From Betaproteobacteria bacterium (GTDB lineage Bacteria; Pseudomonadota; Gammaproteobacteria; Burkholderiales; SG8-39), in the NCBI GenBank assembly GCA_004298385.1, contig SCTX01000151.1, positions 1-47,973 of the forward strand: 47,973 bases of DNA, in the 5' to 3' direction. How positions within the stretch are numbered: position 1 is the stretch's first letter; every line of letters starts with the position of its first letter. Under the pieces are notes generated by a model, which saw nothing but the letters and a program-made list of their open reading frames with translations, was not told the origin of the DNA and made no database searches. This document shows, one piece after another, positions 17,786 to 27,618 of the stretch. The position numbers were made by a program, and so were the translations under genes.

Positions 17786-18433
17786 TTAGAGGCCGAGGCG
17801 CCCCAACAGACGCGGCAGGGCGAGCACCGAAGCCGTCTTGACGTCGACATAGGCCGGTGCGCGCGGCTCGCGCGTCACCCACACTGTCTTCATCCCCAGG
17901 CGCTTGGCCGGCCGCAGGTTTTCACGGCTATCCTCGACCATGACGCAGCGCGAGGCGATGAGACCGTGGGTGCGCAGCAGGCTGTGGAAGGCGGCGAGCG
18001 AAGGCTTGGGCTGGTAGCCGGTCGACTCGATGCTGTGCACGGCGTCGAAATGACCGTCGATGCCCATCATCTGCAGCACAGCGTTGGCGTACCGGCGCGG
18101 CGCGTTGGACAACACCAGCTTGCGGCCGGGCAGGCGGCGCAGCATGGCGGCGAGTCCGCGCTCGTATACCACCATATCGGACAGGTCTGCAAACACATGC
18201 GTTTCGCGCAGGAAATGCTCAGGATCGGTGCCGTGATGGCGCATCATGCCCAGCAGCGTCGCGCCATAGCTGCGCCAGTAATGCGCGCGCAGCGCGCCGG
18301 CGTCCTCTGCGCTCAGCCGCAAATGCTGCTGCAGATATGCGGTCATGCTGCTATGGATGTGCGGAAAGATATGCGGCGACGCGTCGTGCAGGGTGTTGTC
18401 CAGGTCGAAAACCCAGGTAAGCCTTGTTGGCAT
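17786..18433 (-). CDS. HAD-family pyrimidine 5'-nucleotidase
   Basis: A 215-residue HAD phosphatase: motif I DLDNTLHD (about 10-17), motif II LVLSNAP, Lys in YQPKPS and motif IV VMVEDSREN. The helical cap and DLDNTL pattern match the pyrimidine 5'-nucleotidase group (SDT1-like), which removes phosphate from UMP or CMP-type nucleotides. It lies 67 bases upstream of slmA on the same strand. In related genomes argB normally sits directly before it; here an M15 peptidase gene on the other strand intervenes. Confidence 0.82.
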   Translation of the reverse strand: MPTRLTWVFDLDNTLHDASPHIFPHIHSSMTAYLQQHLRLSAEDAGALRAHYWRSYGATLLGMMRHHGTDPEHFLRETHVFADLSDMVVYERGLAAMLRRLPGRKLVLSNAPRRYANAVLQMMGIDGHFDAVHSIESTGYQPKPSLAAFHSLLRTHGLIASRCVMVEDSRENLRPAKRLGMKTVWVTREPRAPAYVDVKTASVLALPRLLGRLGL

Positions 18434-18461
18434 TGTCGCGCATCCATCCTAGAATCGCCGC

Positions 18462-18920
18462 ATGCGGCTCACGCGAAACTTCTCACTCGAACAACTGATC
18501 CATTCCGAAACCGCGGAGCGCGAGCGCATCGACAACACGCCCGGCCCGGACATCATCGAGAACCTGCGGCTGCTGGCCAAGGGTCTGGAACAGGTACGGT
18601 CCCTGACCGAGTTCCCGCTGGAAATCTCCAGCGCTTACCGCTGCCCCGAACTCAACCGGCGCGTCGGCGGCGCAAGAACCTCGCAACACACCCTGGGACA
18701 GGCCGCTGATTTCACCTGCGCCGAATTCGGGCAGCCGGTGGATATCATCAAGGCCATCCGCGACTCCGACATCGAATTCGACCAGTGCATCCTGGAGTAC
18801 GCAAGATGGGTGCATATCTCCTTCAGCAAGACACCGCGCGGCAAGGTGCTGACGATTTACGATCCCAAGAAAGGCTATCTTGACGGCCTGTGGGACCAGG
18901 GCGGCAAGCAAATCGCCTAG
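18462..18920 (+). CDS. M15-family zinc peptidase (phage-like D-Ala-D-Ala carboxypeptidase)
   Basis: A 152-residue protein with the M15 zinc motif SQHTLGQAADF (His76, Asp83) and the third ligand His118 (RWVHISF), in the order seen in small phage endolysin-type peptidases. It has no signal peptide, which fits a cytoplasmic, phage-derived or holin-exported enzyme. It interrupts the argB/nucleotidase/slmA run on the opposite strand, suggesting an inserted or domesticated phage gene, although no other phage genes are nearby. A strong hairpin follows the stop. Confidence 0.82.
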   Translation: MRLTRNFSLEQLIHSETAERERIDNTPGPDIIENLRLLAKGLEQVRSLTEFPLEISSAYRCPELNRRVGGARTSQHTLGQAADFTCAEFGQPVDIIKAIRDSDIEFDQCILEYARWVHISFSKTPRGKVLTIYDPKKGYLDGLWDQGGKQIA

Positions 18921-18960
18921 AACCCAAAAGCAGATCCCTCGGCGCTGCGTTCCTCGGGAT

Positions 18961-18989
18961 GACATTGCCGGGCTTGACGCCCGGCAATG

Positions 18990-18991
<2 letters not shown>
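18961..18991. terminator. Bidirectional hairpin between the M15 gene and argB
   Basis: GACATTGCCGGGC and GCCCGGCAATGTC make a perfect 13-base-pair stem with a 5-base loop. The right arm overlaps the argB stop codon. There is no long T-run on either side, so it may act as a 3'-end hairpin for both convergent transcripts rather than a textbook terminator. Confidence 0.65.
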
Positions 18992-20398
<1,407 letters not shown>

Positions 20399-20447
20399 GG
20401 TCATTCTCCTTCCAAATAAGTTAGCGGCCTCGCGGCCAGTAAGCAAA

Positions 20448-20476
20448 ACATGGGGGGGGATGCGACCGGTTTCAAG
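20448..20476 (-). promoter_or_regulatory. Sigma-32 promoter of hsp20
   Basis: On the minus strand the -35 CTTGAAA (20470-20476) and the -10 CCCCATGT (20448-20455) match the sigma-32 consensus CTTGAAA / CCCCATnT completely, with a 14-base spacer, inside the known 13-17 range. It lies about 50 bases before the hsp20 ATG and just after the end of the copper-chaperone gene. Confidence 0.92.
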
Positions 20477-20482
20477 GCCCTT

Positions 20483-20968
20483 CTAATGCTTGTGCTCGCG
20501 CCGCTCCGGGCCGGCGCCGAGCTCGCGCACCTGCGCCTTGATCTCGATGGTCTTGAAGGTCTTGTCCTTGGCCTCGAAGCGCAGCCGGATCGGCACGGCT
20601 TCGCCTTTCTTCAGCGGCTGCTTCAGGTCCATCAGCATCATATGGTAGCCGCCGGGCTTCAGCTCCACCGCCTTGCCCGCGGGCAGATCCAGCTTCGGGA
20701 TGGCGCGCATTTTCATGACGTCGTTTTCCATTTTCATCTCGTGGATCTGCACCGAACCCGCGACCGGGCTCTCGACCGCCACCAGGCTGGCGGACTCAGT
20801 GGCGGTGAGCTGCATGAAGGCGCCGGTTGCCTTCTGGCCGCGCACGGTGCCGCGCACCCAGGGTTCGCGGATGGTCACCTCTTGCGCATGGACCACGCTG
20901 GTCGGGAGACCACCGCCGAGCACCAGGCCGATGGAACCGAACAGGACGGCTCGTGTGGAATGTTTCAT
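20483..20968 (-). CDS. PCuAC-family periplasmic copper chaperone
   Basis: A 161-residue exported protein (signal peptide to about residue 28, ...SVVHAQE). It carries the PCuAC Cu(I) pattern H-x10-M-x21-H-x-M exactly: His76, Met87, His109, Met111. These proteins pass copper to the CuA site of oxidases, often with Sco; a Sco gene is at 5478. The C-terminus ends in a His-containing tail (REHKH). I prefer the ATG at 20968, which has GGAG six bases upstream, over the one at 20980. It follows hslU by about 20 bases. Confidence 0.9.
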   Translation of the reverse strand: MKHSTRAVLFGSIGLVLGGGLPTSVVHAQEVTIREPWVRGTVRGQKATGAFMQLTATESASLVAVESPVAGSVQIHEMKMENDVMKMRAIPKLDLPAGKAVELKPGGYHMMLMDLKQPLKKGEAVPIRLRFEAKDKTFKTIEIKAQVRELGAGPERREHKH

Positions 20969-20986
20969 TTCTTTCTCCATGGAGAA

Positions 20987-22345
20987 TTATAAAACGTAGC
21001 GCGCCAGGTCTTCGGATTGCGCCAGCTCCTTCAAGCGCGCATCGACATAGGCGGCGTCGATGGTGATGCTCTCGTCATCGCGCTTGCCCGCGTCGAAGGA
21101 AATTTCCTCCAGCAGCTTTTCCATCACGGTATACAGGCGGCGCGCGCCGATGTTCTCGGTCTTCTCGTTGACGGCGTAGGCGATTTCGGCCAGGCGCTTG
21201 ACGCCCTCGGGCTGGAACCGGAGCTTCACGCCCTCGGTTGCTAGTAGCGCCTGATACTGGCGCGTGAGACAGGCGTCGGTTTGGGTGAGGATGCTCTCGA
21301 AATCGGCGACCGAGAGCGAGTCGAGCTCGACGCGTATCGGCAAGCGCCCCTGCAGCTCGGGGATGAGGTCCGAAGGCTTGGCCATGTGGAACGCGCCGCT
21401 GGCGATGAACAGGATGTGGTCGGTCTTGACCATGCCGTACTTGGTCGACACCGTGGTGCCCTCTACCAGCGGCAGGAGGTCGCGCTGCACGCCCTGGCGC
21501 GACACGTCGGCGCCGGCGATCTCGGAGCGGCTGGCGATCTTGTCGATTTCGTCGATGAAGACGATGCCATTTTGTTCGGCATTGGCGAGCGCATGGGTTT
21601 TCAGATCCTCGTCGTTCACCAGCCGCGCCGCCTCTTCTTCCGCGGCCAGCTTCAACGCCTCGCGGATTTTCAGCTTGCGCGTCTTCCTGCGGCCGCCGGA
21701 CAGATTCTGGAACATGCCCTGGATTTGCGAGGTCAGCTCCTCCATCCCGGGCGGGGCGAAGATTTCCATTTGCGCCTGCGACGCGGCGACTTCGATCTCG
21801 ATCTCCCTTTCGTCAAGCTCGCCTTCGCGCAGCTTCTTCCTGAATTTCTGCCGTGTCGCCGATACTTGCGTGTTTTCCGGAATGACGGAAGCGCTCGCTT
21901 CCTGCGCATCGAACGGGCCCGACCGGCGGGCCTGGGGAATCAGTACGTCGAGAATGCGCTCCTCGGCCGCATCCTCGGCTCGGGCTTTGACCTTGCGCAT
22001 GGCCTGCTCGCGCGTCTGCTTGACGCTGATCTCGACCAGATCGCGCACGATGGTGTCGACGTCGCGGCCGACATAGCCGACTTCGGTGAACTTGGTCGCC
22101 TCGACCTTGATGAAAGGCGCGTCGGCGAGTTTGGCCAAGCGCCGCGCGATCTCCGTCTTACCCACGCCGGTCGGCCCGATCATGAGTATGTTCTTCGGCG
22201 TGATCTCCTGGCGCAGGGGTTCGGCCACCTGCTGCCGGCGCCAACGGTTCCTGAGGGCGATGGCGACCGCGCGCTTGGCGCGATCCTGGCCGATGATGTG
22301 CTTGTCCAGTTCGTGGACGATTTCCTGCGGGGTCATGTGTGACAT
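20987..22345 (-). CDS. hslU: ATP-dependent protease ATPase subunit HslU
   Basis: A 452-residue AAA+ unfoldase: Walker [10 protein letters not shown] (57-65), Walker [12 protein letters not shown], an inserted I domain (about 110-235) with the [13 protein letters not shown] segment, and the C-terminal EDLARYVL tail that inserts into HslV. It feeds unfolded substrates into the HslV chamber. The start could be the first or fourth Met codon. It lies 54 bases downstream of hslV in the usual order. Confidence 0.96.
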   Translation of the reverse strand: MSHMTPQEIVHELDKHIIGQDRAKRAVAIALRNRWRRQQVAEPLRQEITPKNILMIGPTGVGKTEIARRLAKLADAPFIKVEATKFTEVGYVGRDVDTIVRDLVEISVKQTREQAMRKVKARAEDAAEERILDVLIPQARRSGPFDAQEASASVIPENTQVSATRQKFRKKLREGELDEREIEIEVAASQAQMEIFAPPGMEELTSQIQGMFQNLSGGRRKTRKLKIREALKLAAEEEAARLVNDEDLKTHALANAEQNGIVFIDEIDKIASRSEIAGADVSRQGVQRDLLPLVEGTTVSTKYGMVKTDHILFIASGAFHMAKPSDLIPELQGRLPIRVELDSLSVADFESILTQTDACLTRQYQALLATEGVKLRFQPEGVKRLAEIAYAVNEKTENIGARRLYTVMEKLLEEISFDAGKRDDESITIDAAYVDARLKELAQSEDLARYVL

Positions 22346-22399
22346 GGCTGATTAGCGCAGGCGGAAGCGGCGGACAACGCCGGTCTTACGCCTGTTTCC

Positions 22400-22936
22400 T
22401 CACTCAAGGGTTTCGATCACGAGCTGCTGGTTGGTATAGATGCAAATATCGGCGGCAATGCCGAGCGACTTGACCACGATTTCCTTCGGCGTGAGCGCGG
22501 TGTTTTCCAGCAGCGCCCGCGCCGCCGACTGGGCGTAAGGCCCGCCCGAGCCGATGGCCAGGAGACCGAGTTCCGGCTCGAGCACGTCGCCCATGCCGGT
22601 GATGATGAGCGAGGTTTCGCGATCAGCCACCGCCAGCATCGCCTCCAGGCGGCGCAAAACGCGGTCGGTGCGCCAGTCCTTGGCCAGCTCCACTGCGGAG
22701 CGCAGCAGGTTACCCTGGTGCTTCTCCAGCTTGGCTTCGAAACGCTCGAACAAAGTGAAGGCATCGGCCGTGCCGCCGGCAAATCCGGCCAGGATGCGGT
22801 CATGGTACAGGCGCCGCACTTTGCGCGCGCCGGCCTTGATCACGACATTGCCCAGGGTGACCTGGCCGTCCCCGCCGAGCGCGACGCTTTGGCCGCGGCG
22901 CGCGGACAGGATAGTGGTGCCACGGAATTGTTCCAT
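22400..22936 (-). CDS. hslV: ATP-dependent protease peptidase subunit HslV
   Basis: A 178-residue proteasome-beta-like threonine peptidase. Removal of the propeptide MEQFRG exposes Thr7 of TTILS as the N-terminal nucleophile. [25 protein letters not shown] and [14 protein letters not shown] are family signatures. No convincing sigma-32 or CIRCE site is visible in the 75 bases upstream, although hslVU is a heat-shock operon in other bacteria. Confidence 0.96.
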   Translation of the reverse strand: MEQFRGTTILSARRGQSVALGGDGQVTLGNVVIKAGARKVRRLYHDRILAGFAGGTADAFTLFERFEAKLEKHQGNLLRSAVELAKDWRTDRVLRRLEAMLAVADRETSLIITGMGDVLEPELGLLAIGSGGPYAQSAARALLENTALTPKEIVVKSLGIAADICIYTNQQLVIETLE

Positions 22937-23011
22937 AGGGATTAGGACCTATCTGGCGCAGCGAATGTTCAAAGATTGGGGCGGTTTTGCGGGAATCAAC
23001 CCGATTCCTGG

Positions 23012-23770
23012 TCAATTTGCAGGCCGGCGCTCCAGGCTGGCGGCAAGCATCGCGACCAGCGCCATCGCCCATACGGTCATGGCGCCGGAGGGCAGATCCA
23101 GCCACAGGGACGCCAGCAGGCCCAGCGCATAGCCGAGCAAGCCGACAGAGTAGGCTTTCAGCCGGCGCCGGCGCAGCGCGTAGTACGTCGCCAGCGCCGG
23201 CAGCACCAGGGAAGCGAACACGAGGTAAAGCCCGACCAACTGCACCGAAAACGTGACGGCGCAGGCGAATAAGGCGTAAAAGCCGATGCGCCCGAGGCGC
23301 GCTCCCAGGCCGAACCAGATCGCCAGTATGGCCGTATAGATCAGGGCATGGAGCGGCAGCCTGCCCGGGTTGACCCACAGGATCTGGCCCACCAGCAGGT
23401 CCTTGAGATGCTCGCCGCCGTGGGGATTGCTGGCAAGCAGAAGGATCGCGCCGCTGGCGCCCAGGACGAACACCACGCCGATGATCGCCTCCTGCACCTC
23501 GGGCCAGCGCTTTTCGGTCCAGGTGAGCACAAGCGCCGTAGCGAGCGCAGCGGTGAGCGCCGAGATCTGCACCGCCACGCCCTGCGGCTCCCAACCGAGG
23601 AAATCCGCGAATATCACGCCCACGCCCGCGATTTGCGCCACGGCGAGGTCGATGAACACGATGCCGCGCTTGAGCACCTCGAAGCCGAACGGAACCAGGG
23701 CCGCCGTGACCAGCAATCCGGCGACAAACGCCGGCCCGAGTATCGACAGGACCGCCCCCGGATTGCTCAT
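23012..23770 (-). CDS. Zinc/manganese-type ABC transporter permease (ZnuB-like)
   Basis: A 252-residue ABC-3-family permease with about seven to eight membrane helices. GIVFIDLAVAQIAGVGVIFADFLG near residue 36 and the later GLYLVFASLVLPALATYYA are characteristic. It overlaps the upstream binding-protein gene by four bases (ATGA). No ATPase gene (ZnuC type) is present next to it, so it must use one encoded elsewhere or be orphaned. The COG0523 GTPase in the same block favours zinc as substrate. Confidence 0.87.
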   Translation of the reverse strand: MSNPGAVLSILGPAFVAGLLVTAALVPFGFEVLKRGIVFIDLAVAQIAGVGVIFADFLGWEPQGVAVQISALTAALATALVLTWTEKRWPEVQEAIIGVVFVLGASGAILLLASNPHGGEHLKDLLVGQILWVNPGRLPLHALIYTAILAIWFGLGARLGRIGFYALFACAVTFSVQLVGLYLVFASLVLPALATYYALRRRRLKAYSVGLLGYALGLLASLWLDLPSGAMTVWAMALVAMLAASLERRPAN

Positions 23771-24705
23771 TTCGGCACCGCCAGCAGCCGCGCCAGCGTA
23801 TCGTCGAACAGGCCGAACAGATCTTTCGCCCTATCGCTGCCACCGACGGTGAAAGGCAGCATGACTGCGGGTATTTTGGTGCGCTCAGACATAAATTCGG
23901 CCGCTTGGGGGTTATTGTAGGCCGCGTACACGATCGCCTTGGCCGGCGCAGTCTGCATACGCGCAACCAGCTCGGCAAGGTGCGCGGTCGTCGGCGGCAT
24001 GCCGGGCTTGGGCTCCAGGCTGCCGACTTCACGCAGACCGAGCCATGCGTTCAGATAGCTCATGTTCTTGTGATATACGACCATGGTCAGCCCCTTCAGC
24101 GGCGCCGCCTCGGTCTCCCAGCGCCGGATCGCGGCGTCCCAGCGCGCAAGGAACGCCGTGGTGCGCGCGCGGTAGGTGTCGGCATTGGCGGGATCGAGGT
24201 ACGCCAGTCTTTCGCTCAACACTTGCGCGATTTTCGCGATATTGCGCGGATCGAGGTGAATGTGCGGGTTTCCCGCCGGGTGAATATCGCCTAGGGACCG
24301 GTCGAGCACCTTCGGAATCTCCAGCCTGGCCACCAACTGCGAGGCTTCCAGGTACCCAGGCTTCCCGGGCTGGATCCGCGCGTTGCCGGATTGCCTCAGC
24401 AGCGGCGGCAGCCAGCCGACTTCCAGCTCCGAACCGGTGCATACCACCAGGTCGGCATTCCTCGCCCGGGCGATCAGGCTGGGCCTGGCCTCGATGTGGT
24501 GCGCGTCCTGCAAAGCGGTAGTGGCGCTGGATACCGAGGCATTGTCAGCTGCGAGTTCGCGCACCAGAGCGGCCCATTCCGGCTCGCAGGCGAGCACTTT
24601 GAGCGCCGCCGTCGCCGGCAGCGCCGGCAGAGCCATGAGCAACAACGACATTGCTGCCGGCCACATCGAACTGATCAGTCTCTTCATCGCGTTTCCCATA
24701 TCCAT
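23767..24705 (-). CDS. Metal ABC transporter substrate-binding protein (ZnuA-like)
   Basis: A 312-residue cluster A-I solute-binding protein with a signal peptide (to about residue 34). Candidate metal ligands are His69/His70 (QDAHHIE) and His148/His150 (NPHIHLDP), in a family that binds Zn or Mn. The long His-rich loop of classic ZnuA is absent. The ATG at 24705 is given; MKRLISS at 24687 would be an equally good start with a cleaner signal peptide. It is coupled to the permease gene and follows the porin gene by 14 bases. Confidence 0.87.
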   Translation of the reverse strand: MDMGNAMKRLISSMWPAAMSLLLMALPALPATAALKVLACEPEWAALVRELAADNASVSSATTALQDAHHIEARPSLIARARNADLVVCTGSELEVGWLPPLLRQSGNARIQPGKPGYLEASQLVARLEIPKVLDRSLGDIHPAGNPHIHLDPRNIAKIAQVLSERLAYLDPANADTYRARTTAFLARWDAAIRRWETEAAPLKGLTMVVYHKNMSYLNAWLGLREVGSLEPKPGMPPTTAHLAELVARMQTAPAKAIVYAAYNNPQAAEFMSERTKIPAVMLPFTVGGSDRAKDLFGLFDDTLARLLAVPK

Positions 24706-24719
24706 GTGGTGGCCCGCCC

Positions 24720-26144
24720 TCAGAATTTGTGCGCGCCGTGCGCGCCCAGGCTCATGATGTATTGCAGGAACACCTGCTTGTCAGTCGCGCCCAGGCGTGA
24801 TTTGTCACTGGCCAACTGCAGGCGCAAGCGGCTGAATTCGCTCGGATTGAAGTCGAGCATCAGCGTGTTGCGTGTCGTCTGGTGCGCGGCATAGACGGGG
24901 AAATCGGCGGCGGTGAGCGCGCCGCTGTCCACCAGTCCGAGTTTTGCCGTGCCCGAATTAAGCCGGTCATAGCGGTAGCCGGCGCGCCAGCGCGGCATGA
25001 ACTGATACACGCCTTGCGCATACCAGCCGGACTGAGATGAACTGTAGATATCGCTTTGCGTCCCCAACGAGGCCGCGGCGGTATCGTACGTGAGGGTGCC
25101 GTCCTCCCGGCGTCGGAAATATTCACCCTGCAGCTTGAAATTGTTGTAGCCGGGATTGCCGTTGGGCGCCCACTTGAGCACGCCGTCCAGCACCCACAGG
25201 CGGCTAGCACCGCTGAAGCTGTTGTTCACCTGGGTGCCGGTCGAATCGAGGTCGTCGTAGCTGCGGTTCTGCGCCCTGGTGCGCAGATGCGACAGCCCCA
25301 GGCGCCAGGCCGTGCTCGCGCCGATGTCGCCGCCCAGACGCGCGAACAGATTGGCTGCGCCGGCGCCGTTCTTGTCGCGGTTCGTGCCCGGGAAAGCGCG
25401 TCCCCGGCCGATTTCGGCGCCAAGTTCGACAAAGGTCTCCGTCGGAGCGACCCATTTCAACTGCACCCCGTCGTCCGCGAGTTGCTTTCCGAGAAACACC
25501 TTGTTCGCCAGCGGCGCATCGACGAAGTCCCAGGCGTGCGGATGGATTTCGTTCACGTACCCGGCGTTCGCGAGAAAACGCCCGGCCTTGATCCCGAGGC
25601 CATGCGACAAGCCGATGCCCTGGATATAGCCCTCCTCCACCGCGACCGTGTCGTCGGGACCGAGCGCGGCGATCAGCGTGCCGCGGAAATTCGGATCGAT
25701 ATTCGCGCTGAAGGCGAGCTCGGTTTCGGCCAGGCTCAGGCCGCGGTTGCCCGGCCCCACTTCGCCCCCGGTGGGCGCAAATCCGGTGATCTGGTGTCGC
25801 GCCGGATCCTGCGACAGGTTGGCCAGCACGCCGTTGAGTATGAGTGAGACAGCGGGGTTGAATGCATTTTCCCCCGCCGGCCGTGCGCCCGCCGATGACG
25901 CGGCAGCCTCGGCGCCGACCGCAGTTGCTTGCGCCCGCGAAGCCGCGGCTTCGGCCTTGCCTGCGGTTCCCTCCGCTTGCTTCAGGCGCCGCTCCAGCGC
26001 ATCGATGCGCCGCTCGTACTCGCGCTTCAATTGCTCGACCTGCTCGCGCAGTTCCCGCATTTCGGCATCCGTCACGGCAACTGCCGTCCCCGGCCCTGCA
26101 AGTGCTGCGGCCACTGCGACCGCCATGAGTATTCGTTTGATCAC
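24720..26144 (-). CDS. Putative outer-membrane porin with N-terminal coiled coil
   Basis: A 474-residue exported protein: signal peptide (to about 25), a coiled coil (about 28-75, LREQVEQLKREYERRIDALER) that may trimerise or touch peptidoglycan, an Ala-rich linker, then repeated amphipathic strands and a C-terminal Phe, as in beta-barrel outer-membrane proteins. I start it at the GTG at 26144, preceded by AAAGGA; an ATG lies at 26126. The open frame continues further upstream but that part is a shadow. It precedes znuA-like and znuB-like genes by a short gap, so it is probably the outer-membrane entry route for the same metal. The family is not firmly identified. Confidence 0.72.
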   Translation of the reverse strand: MIKRILMAVAVAAALAGPGTAVAVTDAEMRELREQVEQLKREYERRIDALERRLKQAEGTAGKAEAAASRAQATAVGAEAAASSAGARPAGENAFNPAVSLILNGVLANLSQDPARHQITGFAPTGGEVGPGNRGLSLAETELAFSANIDPNFRGTLIAALGPDDTVAVEEGYIQGIGLSHGLGIKAGRFLANAGYVNEIHPHAWDFVDAPLANKVFLGKQLADDGVQLKWVAPTETFVELGAEIGRGRAFPGTNRDKNGAGAANLFARLGGDIGASTAWRLGLSHLRTRAQNRSYDDLDSTGTQVNNSFSGASRLWVLDGVLKWAPNGNPGYNNFKLQGEYFRRREDGTLTYDTAAASLGTQSDIYSSSQSGWYAQGVYQFMPRWRAGYRYDRLNSGTAKLGLVDSGALTAADFPVYAAHQTTRNTLMLDFNPSEFSRLRLQLASDKSRLGATDKQVFLQYIMSLGAHGAHKF

Positions 26145-26229
26145 GTCTCGATTCCTTTCGCAATTCACCCGGAATGGGCCATGACCCCGCGCGGCCAACG
26201 GCCGGGGGGCGCGAAACAAACTGGGGACG

Positions 26230-26523
26230 CTAGACGGCGCGCGGAGGGGCGCGCGAAGGGAGGCGGTAAACGTCGCGCGCTTGCGCCTGGGTGGGGACCC
26301 AGCTTGTGCGCTCGGACTGAAGAAGATCGAAATCCTGCAGCGCCGCGGTCGCGACCAGTGCGCTATCGATGGCATGGAAGGCAACGCAGCGCTCGAGCGG
26401 GTGCGAAACCGGCTTGCCCTTGTGCGGCTGCGCCAGTTCGTCCTGCGCGTGCGCCAGAGCGTGCAACTGCGCCGCCTGTTGGGCGAACAGCACGACAAGA
26501 GCGAGAAACACGCACTTCAGCAT
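26230..26523 (-). CDS. Small exported His-containing protein of the zinc block
   Basis: A 97-residue protein with a signal peptide (MLKCVFLALVVLFAQQAAQ) followed by a stretch rich in His (LHALAHAQ, QPHKGKPVSH, ERCVAFHAID) and one conserved-looking Cys. The ATG at 26523 has AAGGAAG upstream. I do not recognise the family with certainty; the His content and the place between a COG0523 GTPase and a metal-uptake set suggest periplasmic metal binding. That is an inference from context. Confidence 0.62.
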   Translation of the reverse strand: MLKCVFLALVVLFAQQAAQLHALAHAQDELAQPHKGKPVSHPLERCVAFHAIDSALVATAALQDFDLLQSERTSWVPTQAQARDVYRLPSRAPPRAV

Positions 26524-26585
26524 GCGTCTTCCTTGATTGAAGAGTAGCGACATAGGCAGATATTAGTCGAACTCGGCCGGATGCG

Positions 26586-27569
26586 CTATTTGACCAGGCA
26601 CTGCTTGAGGCCCTCGATGAACAGCTCTTCGGGCAGTTTCCGGCCGATGAACACCATCACGCTGCCGCGTTTCTCCTCCGGCCCCCAAGATTTGCCCACG
26701 TCCCCGCCCATGAGCATGTGCACGCCCTGGAACACCACGCGGTTGTCGTTCCCGGCCAGCCACAGCACGCCCTTGTAGCGCAGCAGGTCCGGACCGTATC
26801 CCTGGATCATGCCGGAGAGAAACTCCTCCAGCTTCACGCCATCGAACGGTACATCCGCCCGGAAAACAAAGGAGTGCACTGCGTCGTCGTGCTCGTGTTC
26901 GGTCTCATCGAGGAAACCGGGCTCGATTTCCAGAATGGCGTTCAGGTTGAAGCCACGGATGTCCAGAATATCGGCTAGCGGCGTATCGCCGAAATGCACC
27001 GGCTTGATCGGCGCGCGCGGGTTGATCTTGACCAGGCGCGCTTTCAGACTCTCCTGCTCCCCCGCGCTGATGAGATCGGTCTTGGACAGCAGGATGCGGT
27101 CGGCGAAACCCACCTGCTCCTGCGCCTCGCGGAAATCGTCCAACTGCTTCTCCGCGTGCTTCGCGTCCACCAGGGTGACGATGGAATCGAGCAGGTAGTA
27201 GTCGCCGACACCTTCGTCCATGAAAAAAGTCTGCGCCACCGGACCGGGATCGGCCATGCCCGTGGTCTCGATAATGATGCGATCGAAGTCGAGCCGCTTC
27301 GCCTCGCGCTTCGCCCGCAGTTCGCCCAGGATGCGCGCCAGGTCGCCGCGCACGGTGCAGCAAATGCAGCCGTTGTTCATCTCGACGATCTGCTCGCCCG
27401 CATCCTGCACCAGTAATTCGTTGTCGATGCCGGCCTCGCCGAACTCGTTTTCGATGACGGCGATGCGGCTGCCGTGCTGCTCCTCGAGGATGCGATTCAA
27501 GAGCGTGGTCTTGCCGCTGCCCAAGAAGCCGGTGACTATGGTTACCGGCACCATTTCCTCTGGTTTCAT
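26586..27569 (-). CDS. COG0523-family GTPase / metallochaperone (CobW/ZigA-like)
   Basis: A 327-residue G3E P-loop GTPase: GFLGSGKTT at 14-22, the CxCC metal motif CICC at 68-71 within NNGCICCTVRGDL, and a C-terminal CobW_C domain (about 225-325). COG0523 proteins act as zinc metallochaperones or GTP-dependent metal insertases, often made under zinc shortage. It heads the row COG0523, small His protein, porin, ZnuA-like, ZnuB-like on one strand. No clear Zur box is visible upstream, so regulation is open. CobW proper (cobalamin) is less likely since no cobalamin genes are near. Confidence 0.9.
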   Translation of the reverse strand: MKPEEMVPVTIVTGFLGSGKTTLLNRILEEQHGSRIAVIENEFGEAGIDNELLVQDAGEQIVEMNNGCICCTVRGDLARILGELRAKREAKRLDFDRIIIETTGMADPGPVAQTFFMDEGVGDYYLLDSIVTLVDAKHAEKQLDDFREAQEQVGFADRILLSKTDLISAGEQESLKARLVKINPRAPIKPVHFGDTPLADILDIRGFNLNAILEIEPGFLDETEHEHDDAVHSFVFRADVPFDGVKLEEFLSGMIQGYGPDLLRYKGVLWLAGNDNRVVFQGVHMLMGGDVGKSWGPEEKRGSVMVFIGRKLPEELFIEGLKQCLVK

Positions 27570-27618
27570 GTCTGACCCCGGATGTATGTCTTGCTTGATT
27601 CGAGCCCGTGATTATCGC

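Noticed and set aside
22951-22974. Sigma-32-like promoter upstream of hslV
   Set aside because: CTTTGAA resembles the -35, but the nearest -10-like CGCCAGAT is only 9 bases away and poorly matched.
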